Below, one piece after another: positions 12,054 through 22,705 of a stretch of 64,000 nucleotides of DNA. Position 1 is the first letter of the stretch, and each line of letters begins with the position of its first letter. Origin of the DNA: Rutstroemia sp. NJR-2017a BVV2 (Eukaryota; Ascomycota; Leotiomycetes; Helotiales; Rutstroemiaceae); NCBI GenBank assembly GCA_002946415.1, contig NJPS01000046.1, positions 1,798,001 to 1,862,000 on the forward strand, given 5' to 3'. A program made the position numbers and the translations under genes. The notes under the pieces are model-generated. The model had not been told where the DNA came from. It was given only the letters and a program-made list of their open reading frames with translations, and searched no databases.

Positions 12054-13298
12054 ATGAAGCCAATTTTCCCTTATCTCTGTACATTGTCTCTTTCCATATA
12101 CGTTACCGGTACATTGGGGCATGACCATTCTCAGGTGCCTCTTGCGACTACGACACCAGATTACATAGCTATCGATGGAACTACCGAGCTACTGGAGCTA
12201 CACAAGAATCTTGTCGAGATTGAGTCTGTCGTTGGCAATGAGTATGAAGTCGGTCAATATCTTATCAGATATCTTTCGGCTCACAACTTCACTGTTGAGA
12301 CTCAAAAGTTACCTCCTCTTGAAACAAATCCCAACAAGCCAAATGAGCCACGGCTCAACGTCTTCGCGTATAAAGGAGATTTAAAGAACACCCGATTGTT
12401 GGTTACAAGTCACATGGATACTGTAACCCCGTTCTTTCCTTACCAAAGACCGGACGACGAGCAAATTTGTGGTCGGGGAAGCAATGATGCGAAGGGTAGT
12501 ATTGCATCTCAGATCAGAGCCGTAGAGGAGCTACATGCCAGTGGAAATTTGAAGGAAGGCGACGTTGGGTTACTTTACGTAGTAGGCGAGGAAGTCAACG
12601 GAGGCGGCATGAAAAAGGCCAACGACTTGTTCCATGGCCACGCTTGGGAAGCCGTGATTTTTGGAGAACCATCAGACAACAAGCTTGTCTTGGGGCATAA
12701 GGGCGCGTTGATTTACGAAATTAAGGCACATGGCAAAGCGGCTCATAGTTCACGCCCAGATCTGGGTATTAATGCTAACAGTATGCTTATCCGAGCATTG
12801 ACTGCCATTGACGCGATGGAACTACCTGGTTCGGAAAGATTGGGGAACACAACGACGAATATTGGTGTCATGCAAGGCGGGGTGGCGATGAATATCATTC
12901 CTGCAGAAGCATCGGCTACGGTGTTGACGAGAATAGCGGCGGGGACTCCTCAGCAAGCGATGGATGAGATTGAGAAGGTTCTTAAGGATCTTGGGGAAGA
13001 GCGTCTTAGTGTCTCTTTTGGGCACAATCTTCCCCCTGTGGTCTGTGATGTTGATATTGATGGTATGTACAAATCAATACGGAAATAGGAAACAGGTACT
13101 GATGAAATAGGTTTCGAGACCATCGTCTTAGCCGCGGGCACGGATATTCCGTTTTTGAAGGGCGATCATAAACGGTATATGTATGGTCCTGGGTCTGTAT
13201 TTTCAGCACATTCTGATCATGAATGCCTCACAGTTGGGGACCTGACCAAAGCAGTGGATGATTACAAGATAATTATAAATGATTTGCTGGCAAGATAG
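12054..13298 (+). CDS. M20-family zinc metallopeptidase with signal peptide (ArgE/DapE/CPG2-like)
   Basis: Exons 12054-13062 and 13111-13298, 398 aa. The upstream ATG at 11937 is in frame, but the 12054 ATG puts a clean hydrophobic signal (M-K-P-I-F-P-Y-L-C-T-L-S-L-S-I-Y-V) at the N-terminus, so I chose it. Zinc-site residues are visible: H-M-D-T-V (His about 120), G-R-G-S-N-D-A-K-G (Asp about 145), G-E-E-V-N-G-G (Glu pair about 179-180) and S-A-H-S-D-H-E near the end. The dimerisation segment contains A-H-G-K-A-A-H-S-S-R-P. Family members cleave peptides or N-acyl amino acids; with a signal peptide, a vacuolar or extracellular exopeptidase is likely. Substrate unknown. It lies directly downstream of the pepsin-like gene, consistent with stepwise peptide breakdown. 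Confidence 0.92.
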
Positions 13299-13791
13299 AG
13301 ACATTCGTCTTTTAAAAGACGCTCAAGATAATATATGGTTGCAATTGCGAATGTCTGAGCAAGCCTGCATTCACGTTTTATTCTTCATTTGGGGGTCATG
13401 CCTAACGAGATAGTCGGATTCTTTGGAACGACTTGAGATAGTCGAAAGCTATCTCATCATCCTAATGGAATCTACTTTCTGATAGCTGAAGGTCGTGTTC
13501 CGCAGCCTAGTCATCCGATAGAACCACTACGAGGGGCTGATATCTAATACTCATAAAGCTCGTCGGCTCAATCTGGTGTCTTTCACCCCAATTCTACTCG
13601 AGTACCCCCACGGAAAGGGCTCTGGGGCATTGTTTGAAACAAACACTACATACCTAAGTAGGCAGTGGGGATGGGTCTATTTGCAGATAGGTCCAAAATA
13701 ATTCACACGGCCTGCATGTGAAGGCAGAAACCACAACCAAAGCAATATCCTTTGAGCAACTATTTTACAATGTGCCTCATTGAAAATTACA
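13299..13791. other. intergenic region
   Basis: 3' flank of the M20 gene. No coding or repeated structure recognised. Confidence 0.4.
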
Positions 13792-14172
13792 CTAAGCTAG
13801 GATTGTAGCATGTCCTAAATCGCTTCTGCTTCTGATCCTGGCAATGAAAGTGTTGGTGACAGGTCGCGCAGATCCGGAGACTGTGCCGCAATCTTCAATT
13901 GTATAACTAACAATACTGATGTTGGTGGCATAGATAATCTAGTATATTAATTGATGTATGGTATGTTCGGAGGACACGCCAACTTCGGTTAGATACGGGT
14001 GCATGAGCCCGATTCGAATAGGGCATCGATGTGCTGTACCTGATAGATGTACAGAGAAAATATCCTTTTCCAAATACCTACAGTTGGTAGTATTTCCGTC
14101 CGCTGCAAATACTGTCATACTTTTGGTAACAATGATGAGAACAATTGCCAGAAAGGACCGCTCCAGCAGCAT
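13792..14172 (-). CDS. candidate small secreted protein
   Basis: From an ATG at 14172 the minus strand encodes a signal-peptide-like start (M-L-L-E-R-S-F-L-A-I-V-L-I-I-V, ending ..V-F-A-A-D) and then a short cysteine-containing mature part. Read as one exon it stops at 13939 (77 aa). A GT-AG pair (exon 1 14172-13997, exon 2 13915-13792) keeps phase and gives 99 aa with three mature-region cysteines. I do not recognise the family. Small secreted proteins of this size are common in plant-associated fungi, but that is context, not proof. The 81-nt intron is my inference. Confidence 0.3.
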
Positions 14173-14420
14173 ATGTTGACAAGATGCTGGATATTGGCAA
14201 GATTTCATTCAGTGATCCAGGAGCCGAAGACGAGTTTCCGGTAACATTTGGCGGCGTTGACGACATGAATGATCCTGCAAATTGATCTTCGCTTTAAAAA
14301 TGGTCCCTTGAAACCAACAACCGGTAAGCTGCAGATACAGCCCAATTGGTCTATAAGTAGAGTATCGCCGCATCAATACCCATCACTTACTCATGCATTC
14401 ACAGCCATTCTATTCTTTCA
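14173..14420. promoter_or_regulatory. promoter region of MFS gene
   Basis: About 250 bases upstream of the MFS ATG, also upstream of the divergent small-secreted-protein candidate. No specific site identified. Confidence 0.3.
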
Positions 14421-16070
14421 ATGGCCGCACCAGTCAATTCAACAGAACGAAGTCCGTTACTCGACCCAACTTTGGCGCACGCTGAGGATGGCACTACTAG
14501 CAGAGAAGTCCCCGCAAATGGGGAGGCTGTCTTTTCCAAAGAGCCTTCGACATTTGAGATGACCAAAGCCACAAGCGGTGTATTTCTAGGTATCATCTTT
14601 GTCGCTGTTGATTCTTCTATGATTGCCACTTTATCGGCACCCATCTCATCGACTTTTGGTTCATTATCGCGGCTTCCGTGGCTTGTATCGACCTTTTTCA
14701 TTGCCAATGCCGCTATCCAACCTCTCTGCGGAAAACTCACAGATATATATGGCCGGAGAGACGGACTTATATTGTCGAATATTATATTCTCCCTTGGGAA
14801 CCTCATGTGAGCTCTAGCACAATCAGAATGGGTTCTAATCTGTGGCCGGCTGGTTGCTGGTATCGGAGGGGGCGGTATTGCTGCCATTTCCACCTTCGTT
14901 CTATCAGATCTGGTTCCAGTGCGACGACGTGGGGTCTGGCAGGGGATTGGGAATATCTTTTTCGGTGCTGGTTCTGGCCTCGGCGGCTACTTCGGTGGAT
15001 GGCTAAACGATTATATCAATTGGAGAGCAGCATTTTGGATACAGATTCCTTTCACTGTTCTGGCGACTATTCTCATCTTCTTCACAGTGAATATCCCAAT
15101 CACAAACAGCGACACTACCAAAAGATCCAAAATACGGCAGATCGATTTCCTTGGAGCTTCAACCCTTTTCGCGGCGCTGACGCTACTGTTGTTGGCTTTG
15201 AGCTCAGGAGGCAACATCGTACCGTGGCTTCACCCTCTCGTGCTTACTAGTCTTCCGCTCTCGCTTCTTTTCCTCTTGGCGTTTGTGTTGATAGAACTCA
15301 AAGTCGCTGCACAGCCAATCCTTCCCGTCAATCTATTATGGGACTGGACTATCGCTGGGGCATGTCTCACGAATTTCTTCTCCTCCATGTCGCGGTATGC
15401 CCTTCTATTCTACTTGCCAGTCTATCTTCAGGTCCAAGGCTATTCTCCCAGCGAAACAGGGCTTCGTCTTGTCCCAGGCTCCTTTGCAGCAGCTTTGGCA
15501 TCCCTTGTATCCGGTGTGATCATACGTTCAACGGGACGATATTACAAACTCGGAGTATCTTCACAGGTTATCTATTTTGTAGGGATGGGAACAATAGTTG
15601 CATTCAATGTCAAGACGCCTGCTTGGGTTCCTTTCGTCTCGTTTTCCGTTACGAATATTGGCTTCGGGGCAATGGTTAGCGCGACCATAGTCGCGATCCT
15701 CGCAGTTGCAGATCAAAAAAACCAAGCCGTGTTAACGTCAGCGCTGCTTGCTTTTCGCAGTACCGGAACAGTGATTGGGATCACTCTTGCTGGGTTAACA
15801 TTCCAAAACGTCTTGAGGAGTGAGCTATGGAATCGAATTGGAGATATAGACCATGCGGACGAACAAATCAAGAGGATCATTGCTGACCTAGATGTAATCT
15901 GGGACTTTCCAACGGCTTTGAAAGAGCAAATACTCCAAGCTCATATGAGTGCACTCACGGCAGTGTTTGCGGTTATCCTTGGAATGGGTGGGCTGGGAAT
16001 TCTTACCAGTTTCTTCGTCAAGGACATTGCATTACCGAGTAAGGCTAAGCCAAGTGATTCCAACCGTTGA
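14421..16070 (+). pseudogene. MFS transporter (DHA2/14-helix type) interrupted by an in-frame TGA
   Basis: One frame from 14421 (ATG, M-A-A-P-V-N-S-T-E-R) to 16070 encodes a full-length transporter of 549 residues except for TGA at 14808-14810 (codon 130). Both sides are in the same frame and both are conserved: before it, motif A-like C-G-K-L-T-D-I-Y-G-R-R-D-G; after it, C-G-R-L-V-A-G-I-G-G-G-G-I-A-A. The stop sits inside a transmembrane helix, between N-L-M and A-L-A-Q. GT at 14807 starts a GTGAGC donor-like string, but I found no acceptor that keeps phase without deleting conserved helix, so an intron is unlikely. Fungal relatives export drugs or move basic amino acids. Either a young pseudogene, readthrough or a base-call error; no other lesion seen. 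Confidence 0.75.
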
Positions 16071-17390
16071 GGTATTTCATGTTGGGGGAGTGGGTGATAA
16101 TGCTGTCTTTGGCGAGGTCTATGGGTCTAGAAATTTAGTTGTCATATCAAAATCTCTTCAGAAAATTAATAACCACATCTCGACTCTCGAGCGATTGCAC
16201 AGTTACTGTAGCCCTGAGCTAGCACAGCCTTAAGCGATCACGCGTAGCCCACTAAGATAGGAGATTCAAGCCGGAAATCCTTATGGTTCAAATATAAGGT
16301 TGAGGTGGATGTATAAGCTTCTGGTATTATCTTGTTCGTTTACCGCGGAGTTCAATTTCAGCATGTTCCACGCTAAAACCGACTACTGAGCACAGAAGCT
16401 TCAATGAAACTGAAACAACTAGTAGCTGACATCTTCTAAAGGCAATTTACTTTGACTTTACTTTTAGCTCCCGTATTGAAGTACGGTGCGGTAGCAACTC
16501 TTGATGGGCAGCGTGTGGGTCAGCGACAACAATGATCAACGCAAGGCGTATGATCTGGCCGAAGACTTAGGCCGGGCTATCAAGGCTCCGAACGGCGAAG
16601 ATCCTGCTTCGTATATGTACGAAGATCGCATGATTCCAGTCTGATTTCGGAGGATGCTCTCTCGACAAGACTTGGAAGGGTGCTTTTGTCCATAACTTCC
16701 TCCTTTAATCTGCAATGCGTTGTTTTATCCCATTAGACCGCATCCTGGCGATCACATGTCTTCAGCAAATGAGTACCGAAGTGTGCGTACCTAGTCCTCG
16801 ATGTCTCTCACCCTCTCCAGCCGCAGTCGGCGTGTTGAGAAACCGAAGAGCTCAGCAACCAGCTTTCTATTCTGGGCGTTCCTGAGCAAGTAACCGCCCC
16901 AATCGTGATTCGGGATTCCGCAAACATGTGCCTGTGATGCTCCACACAACAGTCAAGCTTTTCTGTTAACGGCAGTTTTAATTCCCCGATGATCTTCGTT
17001 TCCACACCACGGAAGGAAGGGCCTCCCGCAAAGTGCTAACGTTTTTGAGAGATTCGGAGTGCTACACTCCGTTGGAGAGGTCCTGAATTAATTTAGGTAA
17101 TGAGGAGGTATTGCGGGGTGTGCTTCGCTTAATTTGCCCCGCAACCCCTCAGATGCTGAGGAGGTGGATGGGATGGTGGTTCGATAGCCTCGATATTCAA
17201 GACTAACGTTAGGTAATGCAGAATATGGCATTGCCGCAAATAGAAATCAATTATGCAACGGTATTTTTTGTTGACAGGTATTGCACTCTCTCGATAAAAG
17301 GAACTACGTCCTCCTGTTTTGCTCTGACTTTCTTTCCTCTGTACATACTCCAGTCTTTCATTTTCAGTTTACATCGGACGTGTTTTCATC
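16071..17390. other. intergenic region and promoter of alpha-galactosidase
   Basis: 1.3 kb. A 46-codon plus-strand ATG frame at 16504-16644 has a protein-like composition but no recognisable family and no neighbouring exon. The 3' 300 bases contain the CreA-type inverted pair annotated separately and a GATAAAAGG box at about 17292. Confidence 0.4.
17111..17144. promoter_or_regulatory. paired CreA-type sites upstream of alpha-galactosidase
   Basis: TTGCGGGG (17111-17118) and its exact inverse CCCCGCAA (17137-17144) are separated by 18 bases, about 250 bases upstream of the GH27 ATG. Each contains GCGGGG, which fits the SYGGRG consensus bound by the fungal carbon-catabolite repressor CreA/Cre1. 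Close, oppositely oriented pairs are the arrangement reported to be functional in fungal hydrolase promoters. Binding here is inferred. Confidence 0.55.
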
Positions 17391-18824
17391 ATGTATCTAT
17401 CACTTGATATCCTGTTCTTGGCAGGAATTGCATATGGTGCTCCAGTAGAGCTCTCGAAACGGCTCAACAATGGAGTAGGAGTTACCCCCGCGATGGGTTT
17501 CAACAACTGGAATTCGGGTCTGCGTAAGTTAACTCGTGTCTACCTCGATTCTACCTCCTCACTAAACTCCCCTCAGCATCCTCAGCCGCCACAGCTCTAG
17601 CAGCAGCAAAAGCGTTCGTCAGCCTGGGACTCAAAGACGCTGGGTATATATACATCAACACCGATGATGCCTGGTCAACTCAATCGAGGGCATCTAATGG
17701 TTCACTCGTAGCTGATCCCAACAAATGGCCAAATGGAATTGCTGCTGTAGCAACACAGCTCCACAGCATGGGTCTTAAGATGGGTTAGTAGTATGAGCAT
17801 CCAATACTTTGGCACAATCTCACTGAATCTTGCTGCAGGACTTTATGGGGACTCTGGAACGGCTACTTGCGCAGGGTATCCCGGATCACAAGGCTACGAA
17901 AAGCAAGATGCAAAGACGCTAGCTAGCTGGGGTGTTGACTTGTGGAAATACGACAACGTGAATACTGACCTTTCTCCTCCCATGTTTACGATATCCATAA
18001 CCCGAGACTGACTAATCTTCCCCAGTGCGCCACCCCCAGCACCGGCACCTCCCAGACCCGCTACACAACCATGAGAGACGCGCTCGCATCCTCCGGCCGC
18101 CAGATCTACTACGCCATGTGCAACTGGGGCGCCGATTCCGTCTGGACCTGGGGCCTGCAAACCGGCAACTCCTGGCGCGTGTCAGGCGACGTGACGGACA
18201 CGTGGTCCTCGATCGTGGGTATTGCATCGAATGCCCAGGGTCTCGCACAATATGCCGGTCCTGGGGGCTTCAACGATTTCGACATGTTAGAGATTGGCAA
18301 CGGCGGCTTGACAGCGGCGGAAGAGAGGGCGCATTTTGGGATTTGGGCAATTGCTAAAAGCCCATTGCTAATCGGGACGGATTTGTCGAAGATTAGCAAA
18401 GCGAGTTTGGCGGTGCTGTTGAATAAGGTGCGTTTTTTCAGTTTCTCTGCTAGATTATCAGTCTGGGGAGAGAATTAAATGCAAGAACTGAGTGAGCTAA
18501 CTGAGAACACAGGAAGTCATCTCAATCAATCAAGACTCCCTAGGCATACCCGCGAAATACTTCACCCCATCAGGCAAATCCGCACCGGTTTCCGGGCAAC
18601 TGTATCCCTACTGGTCTGGCAAGATCAGCACCGGCTACGTGATCGGTCTCGTGGCATCAAACGGTGCAGCAACGCTGTCTGTCAATTTCTCAGACGTTCC
18701 TGGTCTGGGGGCCGGTACATATTCGTGGAAGGAATTGTACACGAATACCTCGGGTACGGGGTCATCTGTCTCGGCAACACTGGCTGCACACGATATGGCG
18801 ATCTTTAAAGTTCATAAGAGCTGA
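17391..18824 (+). CDS. alpha-galactosidase, glycoside hydrolase family 27
   Basis: Five exons: 17391-17523, 17577-17783, 17839-17957, 18026-18427, 18513-18824; 390 aa. A signal peptide ([18 protein letters not shown]) leads to [12 protein letters not shown], the usual GH27 start. W-K-Y-D-N-C-A holds the nucleophile Asp (about 152). [12 protein letters not shown] holds the acid/base Asp (about 239), with Phe where many homologues have Pro. The C-terminal beta-sandwich is present. The enzyme releases terminal alpha-galactose from raffinose-type sugars and galactomannan side chains outside the cell. The exon 3/4 join at K-Y-D-N / C-A restores the active-site motif, which supports the model. CreA-type sites upstream suggest glucose repression. 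Confidence 0.94.
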
Positions 18825-19527
18825 GCAGGAGGATTTGGGATTAGTCGAGGGGGTTGCTGTAGCAGAGGGTTTGAGAACAAAATGTTTGATATGAGATTGG
18901 CAATGTCATGTATTTGATTCATATTACTTAGATAGGTCTAGGAATGCGAAGTTGACATTGCACCTCTGCCTTCCATTACCTTGAGTCAAGATTCTTGACA
19001 TGTGACACATACACTAATGTTTGGACAGAAGTCATAGAAAATCATTCGTTGAACTCCCATATTCACCTCGTCTACATGCTCCAAACCGGGTCCTTTCCAT
19101 GACCATGTCATATGCAATTGGAACGATATCGATCCTTGCACTTGCATAGTGGTTTCCCGAACCATTGGGTTTCGCAAGTTTGAGTGTGGAGGGAATACTA
19201 GAGAGAGCTTAGGTGGCTAGCGCGCTGATCGAAGTGCTGATGATGGCTGTCCAGAGAAAGACGCGAGTTCAAAGCTTCGCTGAATATTAGACTTTAAGGG
19301 AGACGGGTCTGGGGATGGGGGAGAACCTTTGTATTGTTGCGGGGAGAAAAGCCTCATTAAGGGCATTGCCACGAGCGACAAGAGCTTAATTCGGTGTATC
19401 ATCAAACACATAGAATTCGGCCTACAACTTAAATACAAGAAAAGTACACAATCCATTACTCAACTTCTCCACCACTCAACCTTTCTCCCCAGCAAATATC
19501 CCATGCCCCCCATCTCATCTCCCCTCG
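18825..19527. other. convergent 3' intergenic region
   Basis: 700 bases between the ends of the alpha-galactosidase and esterase genes. Nothing coding recognised. Confidence 0.45.
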
Positions 19528-20537
19528 TCACAACCCCACCAAAGCAGCCACCCCCTGGGCAACCAACTTATGAATCGCCTGCCCCGGATGATAATCATTC
19601 CACCACAAACACGACACCCCATCACTATTATAGCAAGTCGCATCCTTCGCCCCGTAGCTTGTCGGATTATTCAGCGCAGTATTAAACGGAACCGTGGTAT
19701 CATACAACCACGTCGTAACCCCACTATAATTCCCCTTAAAAGCCGTGACCGCCTGACCCAGCAGCTGATTGTACCTCACAACAGCGGCGCCTTCTTGCTG
19801 CTGCGTGCTCGCACTCTGCTGCAGCACGCTCGGCGTCCTCTGGATAGGCGGGACGGTGAGGAAGAGGAAATTCCTGGCTCCTCCTGCGTACAGGGTTGCG
19901 GCTTCTTGTATGTACCTGTTGATGATTGATTGGGAGAGAGTGGACCAGTTTGAGGCGGACCACGCGTTTCCGACGTCGTTGACGCCGATCCAGATGGCGA
20001 AGAGGGTGTTGGATGAGGAAAGGGGGGAGGGCAGGGGAGAGAGGTTTTGCGTGAAGAGGGAGACTTGGTCTACGAGGGAGAGGACGGTAGACTGGTAGGG
20101 GCGCACAAGGTTGGCGTCTGTAGTGGCGCCGCCGGAGGCGAAGTTGTAGTTTAGCAGGGTTGTGGAGGTGGAGGGGTGGAGGAGGTTGGTTATCCACTGG
20201 GAGTATTAGTGTGAGAAGGGGACCAGCGATAGGAAGGGATGGAAAGGTAAGGCGGAAATAGGACTTACGTTGTTGCCTCCGGATGTGGTCCAGCCTGGGA
20301 AGGTGGGGTTGCCGATTGGATTTGAGGTTGAGGGCTTGGTGCCTGTAATTGAGAAGCCGGTCTGAGAATAAGAATCACCGCTTTTATGTTTGTTAGATAT
20401 TGAGAGAAGTTCAAGAATTGGAGAACTGACAATGTGATTAGGTATTTGAAGGGGCTGGCCCTGCTTGCGATGGAATTAGGGGCTCCAATCACCACGGAGG
20501 CGCACGCCAAAAAGTTGAGGAATTGAAGAGTGAACAT
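19528..20537 (-). CDS. secreted GDSL/SGNH esterase, CE16-like
   Basis: Exons 20537-20431, 20380-20269 and 20196-19528; 295 aa. A signal peptide ([19 protein letters not shown]) precedes F-K-Y-L-I-T-F-G-D-S-Y-S, where the first splice completes the G-D-S nucleophile motif. Further landmarks are S-G-G-N-N at the second splice, [19 protein letters not shown] (oxyanion Asn block) and [10 protein letters not shown], with the catalytic Asp-x-x-His. This matches the SGNH hydrolases classed as carbohydrate esterase 16, which remove acetyl groups from xylo-oligosaccharides. The substrate is inferred. It is convergent with the alpha-galactosidase gene, so two plant-polysaccharide enzymes sit together. 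Confidence 0.9.
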
Positions 20538-20815
20538 CTTTGATACAATTATCGCTATGTCTGATGGAAGGATGTTTTCTCCACGAAGACATCGAGACTA
20601 TATATTCCACTCGGAAGAAGTCTGTCCCAGCGATTTTAGTTACATCAACCCCACTTCCGTCACTCTGTAAGGACGGATAGAATTGGTAAGAACGAAATGC
20701 ATATGCCACCCCAGAGTTCATGTGGCCTTGGTACAAACGAAGAGACTCTATGGGGAGAAATAGATTGTCTCGCGGGGTCATGGACTGAACAAAGCTGCCG
20801 GTCGTATAGTGTTGA
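20538..20815. promoter_or_regulatory. upstream region of the esterase gene
   Basis: Promoter-side flank of the CE16-like gene. Nothing else recognised. Confidence 0.3.
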
Positions 20816-21106
20816 TTAACTTAAATTATCCGAGGCGGCCAGGGGTTCGTTATTCTCCGCTAATCTCAGAATCGTCAATGCAACCATCAGCAGATCAAAA
20901 GAGTAGATGTGGCCTTCTGACGACATTCTGTTAGGATTGCAGCACGACTTTCGATCGGTGACGGTCTCGCTACTTTGGTATGCTTGTGCTTGAATGGCAT
21001 CTTGAACGACACGGACCGTCTGAGATTCCAACTCGTCGGCTGTTTCAATGATCGGCCTGAGAGCCGTGTAACTCCCCAGATCCCTGCGTACTTCATCCCA
21101 TTCCAT
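20816..21106 (-). CDS. hypothetical short protein (uncertain)
   Basis: A 96-codon ATG frame starting M-E-W-D-E-V-R-R-D-L, rich in charged, helix-forming residues (E-T-A-D-E-L-E-S-Q-T-V-R-V-V-Q-D-A-I-Q). No signal peptide, no family recognised, no exon partner found. It could be a real small helical protein or chance. It lies in the same gene-poor stretch as the unknown gene at 22706-23465 but shows no visible similarity to it. Confidence 0.3.
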   Translation of the reverse strand: MEWDEVRRDLGSYTALRPIIETADELESQTVRVVQDAIQAQAYQSSETVTDRKSCCNPNRMSSEGHIYSFDLLMVALTILRLAENNEPLAASDNLS

Positions 21107-22705
21107 CCTTCAAAATCTAAAGTAGCTGGAATATGTCGTTCGATCCTCCTATTGCTAAATGCCGATACACTGGTTCGATGATACCAACCATTGAGTTGAG
21201 ATGTGATCCTTGGTTCGTGAACACTTTCCCCTTATTTTAATTTCCAACAAACCGACATAACTTACGGTACGGAAGGAAGCAAGCCGTTTCGAATGGGGTT
21301 AGGATAAGTGCACGTGACAGCAGCGAGTAAGGTATCCTTCGAGGCATTTCATACTAGTGAAAACGTTCCTTGCAGCCCTTCTGGCGAAATTGCAGCAACA
21401 TGCGAGTAGAACGTGATTGTATAAAATTATCAACGGCCCGTAGGTCCTCGGTAAAAAATGCCAGCCAATCGCCGAATAAAGGGGTATATAGATTAGCGTG
21501 CTCAGGTAGATCAACAAGGTCAATGAAACCTCTTATAGGTGGAAGTAAACTCTTTTAGTAGGAGAAACGCCTCACATCCGTCCCCGCTGCGGGGTAGAAA
21601 AGTCAAATATAGCCTGGCATGTCATATTTATAGGTTCTTTACTTCCGTACGTCCTTCGTCTCTTTGAAGATGCGAATACGAGGGACTATAACCACTCGCC
21701 TTTTACGATATAGGGAGAAACCATACAACAATAAGGGCGCTTCTAAGAGTGAATCGACTACTGAACCGCTCCGTGTCAAATACACTTGCTCTGACTGTCT
21801 GAGCTCAACAACCTATCAGTACAGGATTCAGACGTTTTCTTCAGCTAGCCTCCGGTACTGCTGTGATGACAGCGGTAAAAGCTCTTGTACTTGCACTTAC
21901 TTGGAAACGGTGAATGCTGAATTCCAGTCTATATCACTAAAAACCGCGCTGACTGGACAACCCACCTGTTTTGCTGGTGAATCACATCGACTAAGCATCT
22001 ATGCATGCTTAGCATTGATCGATTTGGGAGCTCCCACGATGTACGGAGCATGTTCTTCGGCAGCCTGCTAAGATGCTTTAGTTAAACATATGAAGTTTGC
22101 GTTGCAAGAAAGGGTGGTGGTTTCCTCTTGACAAGTTCGAGAACTAAATGCATTGACAGATCTCTGGATAAAAAGAGTCCATTCCTGGCCATGTGCCTTG
22201 CACATAACTGATGAGCTTAAGGCTATACGAGAGCCGTACGAGGCCACTAGAAACTTGGTCACTCGTAGCTCAATTTCACTGCCATTACCCCAAGCATCAA
22301 GATTCAACACTCAAAGTTTATGTCGCATGTAGGTCATATTGTGAGGGAGCTTGCAGTTTGATCCATTCTCATGAGCTTTTCAACCACTCACCTGCTTGCC
22401 TTCCTTCACCTGCTTTCTTTCCCTCACCTGCTTGCCCTTCTTCCATTTCCAAGCCTGCTAGACCTTATAATTTGTTGGATGGAGAAGGAGTGTCTCCCTA
22501 ACAGCTGGTTGTCGTTTTTTCTAGGTAGATGGTTGTCGCCGCTCCTTGGATGCCGCTTTCGGCTTGAATTCACCCATTCTCGGACACGCGTTCTCAGCTT
22601 CAGTGTCCTCCATATATCTAGCTATTAATTCCACCAAGTGCATTCTCCTTCGGACTTAGGGACTATTTTCGGGATGTCAAGGGACCTTCCCTTTCCCACC
22701 CATCT
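21107..22705. other. gene-poor region
   Basis: 1.6 kb. The longest frame (21664-22071, +, first ATG 21670) is Cys/Ser-rich without signal peptide or motif and is probably chance. At 22385-22450 a CACCTGCTT-type unit recurs imperfectly. No gene called. Confidence 0.4.

Noticed and set aside
14807..14907. Intron hiding the TGA in the MFS gene
   Set aside because: The donor GTGAGC is good, but the visible acceptors either shift the frame or delete the conserved G-R-L-V-A-G-I-G-G-G-G helix.
16504..16644. 46-codon ATG frame
   Set aside because: Protein-like composition, but too short and without family, exon partner or signal. Mentioned only in the intergenic entry.
21664..22071. 135-codon Cys/Ser-rich plus-strand frame
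   Set aside because: No signal peptide, no motif and no exon partner. Length is within chance for this gap.
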